19,191 bases of DNA from Chloroflexota bacterium (GTDB lineage Bacteria > Chloroflexota > Anaerolineae > Anaerolineales > UBA4823). The notes beneath the pieces are model-generated. The model did not search any database, was not told the DNA's origin, and was given only the letters and a program-made list of their open reading frames with translations. Made by a program: the position numbers and the translations under genes. The stretch is taken from positions 1-19,191 of the forward strand of contig JAJZSS010000001.1 of NCBI GenBank assembly GCA_021849525.1. The letters run 5' to 3'. This document shows, piece by piece, positions 15,443-19,191 of this stretch; positions within the stretch are counted from its first letter, which is position 1, and each line of letters opens with the position of its first letter.

Positions 15443-16651
15443 ATGCTTAAACGATTAATCCGCTCTACAGTTGACCCTCATTTTCGGGATGCGATCTGGG
15501 CTTACCGCACGCGCCGAGATATTTCGGTATTGGATGGCGTGATGCGGGGTAAGTTCCAGATCCTGCACCAACCTGCCACAAACCGCGAACATATTCAGGC
15601 GACAATAGACTGGCTGTGTGCTGCCCAGGATGCCGATCAACCGGGTGGGGTTTCAGCATTTTATGATGTGCGGGAGGGAAAGTGGGGTCCACTTTACCCG
15701 GAAACGACCGGGTATATCATTCCTACCTTCTTTGATGCAGCCAGTTACCTCAACAACGATAATTATCGACAGCGTGCCTTGCGCATGGCGAACTGGCTCC
15801 TGACTTTGCAGTTGGACAGTGGGGCGTTCCCGATCGGCCCGCTGTGGCCGGATTGGGAACGCCAGCCGATCGTTTTTGATACTGGACAGATCCTGTTTGG
15901 TCTGGTCCGGGCATATCAGGAGACTGGCGAAGAGATGTTCCTGGCGGCTGCCCGGAAGGCAGGTGATTGGCTGGTGGCTATCCAGGATACCGACGGTGCC
16001 TGGCGGAAGCATACCTCGCAAGGCTTTGTCCACACCTACAACGTTCGTTCAGCGTTGGGAGTACTGCTGCTGGCCAAAGCGAGTAACCAGGATGTTTACC
16101 AGGAAGCTGCGGTGCGCAATTTACGCTGGGCGATCACCCAGCAAGATCCTGATGGCTGGTATCAAAACGCTGGCTTTACCCCGCAAGAAGACCCCTTGAC
16201 CCACACCATCGCTTACACCATCGAGGGGCTTCTGGAATCCGGGATCATCCTGTCGGATGAGCCGATGATCGCCTCAGCACGTTTGGCTGCAGATGCCCTG
16301 CGCGCCAGACAGGCTGAAGATGGCTTTTTGCGGGCTCGCTATGGCCCGGGCTGGGAATCTTCGCTGGATTGGAGCTGCCTGACCGGAACTGCCCAGATGG
16401 GGATGATCTGGAGCCGGCTGTATTGGCTTACGGGCCGGGAAGACGATCGCCAGGCCGCAGCTGAAGCCAATCTGTACCTCAAACGCCGCCAGGTGCGTCG
16501 CGTACAGCATAAGCCTGGCGTGCGGGGCGGCATGGCTGGTTCCTATCCACTCTTCGGGGATTACGAGCCATTTCGAAATCTGAATTGGGCAGCCAAATTT
16601 TTCGCCGACAGCCTGCTCCTGGAAGAGAAGTATGCGCCTGCTGGCAATTAA
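15443..16651 (+). CDS. Alpha/alpha-toroid repeat protein of unassigned function
   Basis: A 402-residue protein, no signal peptide seen, built of helical hairpins each ending in a Q-x-x-D-G-[aromatic or Ala]-like turn: Q62 'QDADQPGG', Q123 'QLDSGAFP', Q181 'QDTDGAW', Q234 'QDPDGWY', Q290 'QAEDGFL'. Spacing is about 53-61 residues. This is the pattern of (alpha/alpha) barrels seen in terpene cyclases (QW motifs), GH-type six-hairpin enzymes and C5-epimerase/lyase relatives. I do not see the squalene-cyclase DXDD acid motif in context, so terpene cyclisation is not supported. Its place between a GT2-like gene and a GT4 gene suggests work on the glycan in the cytoplasm, for example hydrolysis or epimerisation; that is inference. 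Its end overlaps the GT4 gene by 20 nt. Confidence 0.75.
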   Translation: MLKRLIRSTVDPHFRDAIWAYRTRRDISVLDGVMRGKFQILHQPATNREHIQATIDWLCAAQDADQPGGVSAFYDVREGKWGPLYPETTGYIIPTFFDAASYLNNDNYRQRALRMANWLLTLQLDSGAFPIGPLWPDWERQPIVFDTGQILFGLVRAYQETGEEMFLAAARKAGDWLVAIQDTDGAWRKHTSQGFVHTYNVRSALGVLLLAKASNQDVYQEAAVRNLRWAITQQDPDGWYQNAGFTPQEDPLTHTIAYTIEGLLESGIILSDEPMIASARLAADALRARQAEDGFLRARYGPGWESSLDWSCLTGTAQMGMIWSRLYWLTGREDDRQAAAEANLYLKRRQVRRVQHKPGVRGGMAGSYPLFGDYEPFRNLNWAAKFFADSLLLEEKYAPAGN

Positions 16652-17747
16652 TGCCCGCGCGAATGCTGCCAGCCTGCCCGGCGGTGATTCCATTCAAATG
16701 GAAAAGACCTGCCAGGCGCTGCAAGGCTTAGGGGTGACCATCGAGGTGCGCCAGCCAGCAGATCTGGACCACATGCCTGCCTGTGATCTGGCGCATGTAT
16801 ACAATATCCAGGAGCCGGAGACGACCTGGCAGGTGTTTGATTCTTTAGCCAGGCGGGGAGTACCTTTCGTGCTCTCGCCAATCTATTGGGATATGTACGA
16901 ATATTGGGCGGAAGAAGCTTTGCATAAGCTGAAATCCTGGAAACGCCTGGTCAGCTTATTCGGGATAGAGCATGTGCGGAAATTGTATCTTCGCTGGCAG
17001 TATTTTAAAGCCCCTGGTAAACACACCTGGCGGTTGCAAAGAAAGTTACTCCAGACTGCCCTGCGAGTGCTGCCGAACTCACACAGCGAAGCTGTCCATC
17101 TACAGCAGTCCTTCTGGCTGGGTGCAGGTTTTCGCGAAAAAGTCGATATCGTCCCGAATGCGATCGATACCAGCCTGTACCACGAACGACCAGAGCCAAG
17201 CCAGGCTTTTCTCGAGCAGTACAATTTACGGGATTTTGTCCTCGAGGTGGGCACGGTCTATCCGGTCAAGAACCAGTTAGGGCTGCTTGAGGCGCTGCAG
17301 GATATTCCTGTGCCGGTCGTCTTCATAGGCCAGGTGATGGAAGCTCGTTCTGAGTATGCCCAGGCCTGTAAAGAAATGGCCAACCAGCGAGGAAATGTCC
17401 TGTTTCTGGACCGGGTGGATCATACTCAGCTGAAGAATATTTATGCCCTGGCAGCTGTGCATGCCCTCCCGAGCTGGCGCGAGACTCCCGGGCTGGTCAG
17501 CCTGGAGGCTGCAGCAGCAGGCTGCAATGTGGTGACGACCTCGATTGGCTCGACCCATGATTATTTTGGGGATCAGGCTTATTATTGCCATCCCGCAGAC
17601 CGGGTTTCAATCCGCAATGCTGTAGGTTCTGCACTGGAGAATCGACCCGATGGCAAGCTGCGTAAGCGAGTGATGGCAGAATTCACCTGGCAGCGAGCCG
17701 CGCAGGCTACATTGGACTCATATACGAAAGCTCTTAATTCGTTCTAA
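16632..17747 (+). CDS. Family 4 (group 1) glycosyltransferase
   Basis: A 371-residue GT-B glycosyltransferase, retaining, cytoplasmic or peripheral to the membrane. The N-terminal Rossmann half has the glycine-rich 'LPGGDSIQMEKT' (15-26); 'VPNAID' (174-179) marks the inter-domain hinge; 'VGTVYPVKN' (206-214) opens the donor-binding half; and the E-x7-E motif is E284 to E292 ('ETPGLVSLE'). It should add a sugar from a nucleotide donor. The start ATG is preceded by GGAAGAGAAG (16621-16630), which lies within the end of the upstream gene, so the two genes overlap by 20 nt and are probably translated together. 22 nt separate its stop from the flavoenzyme gene start. Confidence 0.93.
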   Translation: MRLLAINARANAASLPGGDSIQMEKTCQALQGLGVTIEVRQPADLDHMPACDLAHVYNIQEPETTWQVFDSLARRGVPFVLSPIYWDMYEYWAEEALHKLKSWKRLVSLFGIEHVRKLYLRWQYFKAPGKHTWRLQRKLLQTALRVLPNSHSEAVHLQQSFWLGAGFREKVDIVPNAIDTSLYHERPEPSQAFLEQYNLRDFVLEVGTVYPVKNQLGLLEALQDIPVPVVFIGQVMEARSEYAQACKEMANQRGNVLFLDRVDHTQLKNIYALAAVHALPSWRETPGLVSLEAAAAGCNVVTTSIGSTHDYFGDQAYYCHPADRVSIRNAVGSALENRPDGKLRKRVMAEFTWQRAAQATLDSYTKALNSF

Positions 17748-17756
17748 GTAATTATC

Positions 17757-17760
17757 GGAG
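17757..17760 (+). promoter_or_regulatory. Ribosome binding site for the flavoenzyme gene
   Basis: GGAG with an 8-nt gap to ATG 17769; it supports this start. Confidence 0.55.
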
Positions 17761-17768
17761 ATCATCGC

Positions 17769-18914
17769 ATGGACTTTTCATGGACTGAGGAACAACTTGC
17801 CTACAAAAAAGCGGTGGTTGAGTTTGCCCAGAAAGAACTCAACCTGGAGATGGTAGAGCGGGATAAAGAAGGGCGCTTTTCGCGGGCATTGTGGCAGAAG
17901 TGTGCCGATTTCGGGATAACAGCCCTACCAATTCCTGAGAAATACGGAGGTGCGGAGGCGGATATCCTGACGTCTATGTTGACCATGGAGGGCCTGGGCT
18001 ATGGCTGCAAGGACAACGGTCTCATTTTTGGGATGAATGCTCAGCTCTGGAGCGTTCAAATGCCCATCCTGGCATTTGGCAGCGAGGCGCAGAAAGAAAA
18101 ATATCTCCCGAAATTATGCAGTGGTGAGCTGATCGGCGCCCATGGGACGACGGAACCGGATACTGGCTCGGATGCTTACAGCCTGCGCACGCGAGCTGAG
18201 CGCGTTGCCGGCGGCTATGTCTTGAATGGCAGTAAAATGTTTGTCACCAATGCGCCAATCGCTGACATGGCAGTGGTCTTCGCCACGGTGGATCCCCAGC
18301 GGGGGATGTGGGGCGTGACGGGTTTCCTCATCGACATGAACACCCCGGGCTTTGGGGTGAGCAAGCATATCGACAAGATGGGTTTACGGACATCTCCTAT
18401 GGGCGAGCTGGTGATGGAAAATTGTTTTATCCCGGAAGAGAATCGTCTGGGTCCAGAGGGAGCCGGCTCGCGCATCTTCAACCATTCGATGGAATGGGAG
18501 CGCAGCTGCATCCTGGCGAGCAACCTGGGAGCCATGGAGCGCCAGCTGGAGACCAGCATCCAGTATGCGCGCGAGTGCCCGCAGGGTGGGCAGCCGATTG
18601 GAAAATACCAATCGGTGGCAAACCGCATCGTGGATATGAAAGTGCGCCTGGAAACTGCCCGGTTACTCCTGTATAAAGTGGCCTGGTTGAAGAAGATCGG
18701 CAAATCCGCTGTCATGGAAGCGGCGATGGCGAAGCTCTACCTGAGTGAGATGTTTGTCGCTTCCGGGCTGGACGCTATCCGGACAATGGGTGGGTATGGC
18801 TATATGACAGAATTTGAAGTCGAACGTGACTTACGGGACGCCATCGGGGGTACTATATATTCAGGAACCTCGGATATCCAACGCAACATTATCGCCCGTC
18901 TATTAGGCTTATAA
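17769..18914 (+). CDS. Acyl-CoA-dehydrogenase-family flavoenzyme, probably acting on a carrier-bound acyl or aminoacyl group
   Basis: A 381-residue, full-length ACAD-fold FAD enzyme that would introduce a C=C or C=N bond in an acyl thioester. 'TEPDTGSDA' (128-136) and 'GGYGYMTEFEVERDLRDA' (341-358) are family signatures. The usual catalytic Glu of the 'YEGT' motif is Ser365 here ('YSGTSDIQR'). A Glu does occur in helix G, E244 in 'MEWERSCILASNLG', aligning with the base of isovaleryl-CoA dehydrogenase and of long-chain ACAD. From memory, the prolyl-carrier-protein dehydrogenases (such as AnaB, PltE, RedW) also use helix-G Glu; I could not verify this. The next gene is an adenylating enzyme, so the substrate may be an activated acid on a carrier protein. 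CoA-ester fatty-acid oxidation remains possible. Confidence 0.88.
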   Translation: MDFSWTEEQLAYKKAVVEFAQKELNLEMVERDKEGRFSRALWQKCADFGITALPIPEKYGGAEADILTSMLTMEGLGYGCKDNGLIFGMNAQLWSVQMPILAFGSEAQKEKYLPKLCSGELIGAHGTTEPDTGSDAYSLRTRAERVAGGYVLNGSKMFVTNAPIADMAVVFATVDPQRGMWGVTGFLIDMNTPGFGVSKHIDKMGLRTSPMGELVMENCFIPEENRLGPEGAGSRIFNHSMEWERSCILASNLGAMERQLETSIQYARECPQGGQPIGKYQSVANRIVDMKVRLETARLLLYKVAWLKKIGKSAVMEAAMAKLYLSEMFVASGLDAIRTMGGYGYMTEFEVERDLRDAIGGTIYSGTSDIQRNIIARLLGL

Positions 18915-18933
18915 ACCGCATTTATTTATGGGT

Positions 18934-18940
18934 GGAGGAG
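18934..18940 (+). promoter_or_regulatory. Strong ribosome binding site for the adenylating enzyme
   Basis: GGAGGAG, a 5-nt gap before ATG 18946. It is the closest match to the Shine-Dalgarno consensus in the window. Confidence 0.65.
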
Positions 18941-18945
18941 TGCAC

Positions 18946-19191
18946 ATGCGCTACCTGTTATCTCAAGCAGTGAGTGATTGGGCCGTACGCGCCCCCAATA
19001 ACCTGGCTATCCGCTTTGCCGGGCAGAGCCTGACCTATCAGCAGCTGGACAGCAAATCAAACAGCCTGGGCCGTGTCTTGCGAGAAAACGGTCTCCAGCG
19101 GGGTGACCGTGTCGGGATTTACATGAATAAAGGGATCGAGTCGGCGATTGCCATCTACGGAATCCTCAAAGCCGGCGGTGCTTACGTCCCC
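18946..19191 (+). CDS. AMP-forming adenylating enzyme (amino-acid adenylation domain or acyl-CoA ligase), N-terminal fragment
   Basis: Only 82 residues lie in the window; the frame is open to the edge. They match the start of ANL-superfamily enzymes: 'APNNLAIRF' (16-24), core A1 'LTYQQLD' (29-35) with 'SLGRVLRENGLQRGDRVGIY' (40-59), and core A2 'LKAGGAYVP' (74-82). The style resembles stand-alone amino-acid adenylation domains and also the AMP-forming acyl-CoA ligases of exosortase-type polysaccharide clusters. It would activate a carboxylic acid with ATP and load it on a carrier protein or CoA. The specificity residues lie beyond the edge. It follows the flavoenzyme gene by 31 nt, so the two probably work on the same substrate. 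A carrier-protein gene is expected next. Confidence 0.85.
   Translation, partial: MRYLLSQAVSDWAVRAPNNLAIRFAGQSLTYQQLDSKSNSLGRVLRENGLQRGDRVGIYMNKGIESAIAIYGILKAGGAYVP

Noticed and set aside
15443..16651. Squalene-hopene or other terpene cyclase
   Set aside because: QW-like turns are present, but no DXDD acid motif and the protein is shorter than hopene cyclases.

Overview
The window looks like part of a surface-polysaccharide (glycoconjugate) biosynthesis, modification and export locus from a bacterium of the Chloroflexota, most likely Anaerolineae. That placement is an inference. It rests on the gene mix, a short 'IYLPGIRK' segment just after the signal peptide of the first secreted protein (similar short 'YLP' tags are common in secreted Chloroflexota proteins), and large exported beta-propeller and Asp-box proteins with no outer-membrane machinery in view. 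No rRNA, tRNA, IS element, CRISPR array or phage gene was seen. No gene-free stretch exceeds 300 bp; the longest is the 214 bp divergent promoter region at 2466-2679.

Layout. (1) 1-2465, minus strand: a large secreted PQQ-like beta-propeller protein with a helical C-terminal region, running off the left edge. (2) 2680-4215, plus strand: a membrane-anchored surface protein with three Asp-boxes. (3) 4241-6354: a two-gene ABC exporter, a polysaccharide-type permease and an ATPase with a Wzt-like C-terminal domain. (4) 6364-10455: a PAPS-type sulfotransferase with an unusual C-terminal extension, a family 2 glycosyltransferase (GT2) and a multi-spanning GT-C (GT39/ArnT-like) glycosyltransferase. 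These genes are AT-rich. (5) 10452-17747: a visibly more GC-rich set with a GT2, a second sulfotransferase, an asparagine-synthetase-like enzyme whose glutaminase residues are missing, a degenerate GT2, an alpha/alpha-toroid repeat protein and a family 4 glycosyltransferase (GT4). (6) 17769-19191: an acyl-CoA-dehydrogenase-family flavoenzyme and the start of an AMP-forming adenylating enzyme, cut by the right edge.

Everything from 2680 onward is on the plus strand with short gaps or overlaps (4-nt overlap at 10452, 1-nt at 5101, 20-nt at 16632), so it reads as one long operon or a few nested transcripts. The likely joint task is to assemble a glycan on a lipid carrier in the cytoplasm, decorate it with sulfate and possibly amide- or carrier-protein-derived acyl/aminoacyl groups, and export it through the ABC transporter. 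No Wzx/Wzy pair is visible. The most interesting parts are the right-hand flavoenzyme/adenylation pair (catalytic base apparently relocated, as in prolyl-carrier-protein dehydrogenases), the glutaminase-dead asparagine-synthetase-like protein, and the GT2 homologue that has lost both active-site motifs. Percent-GC and homology statements are by eye and from memory; no search was run.
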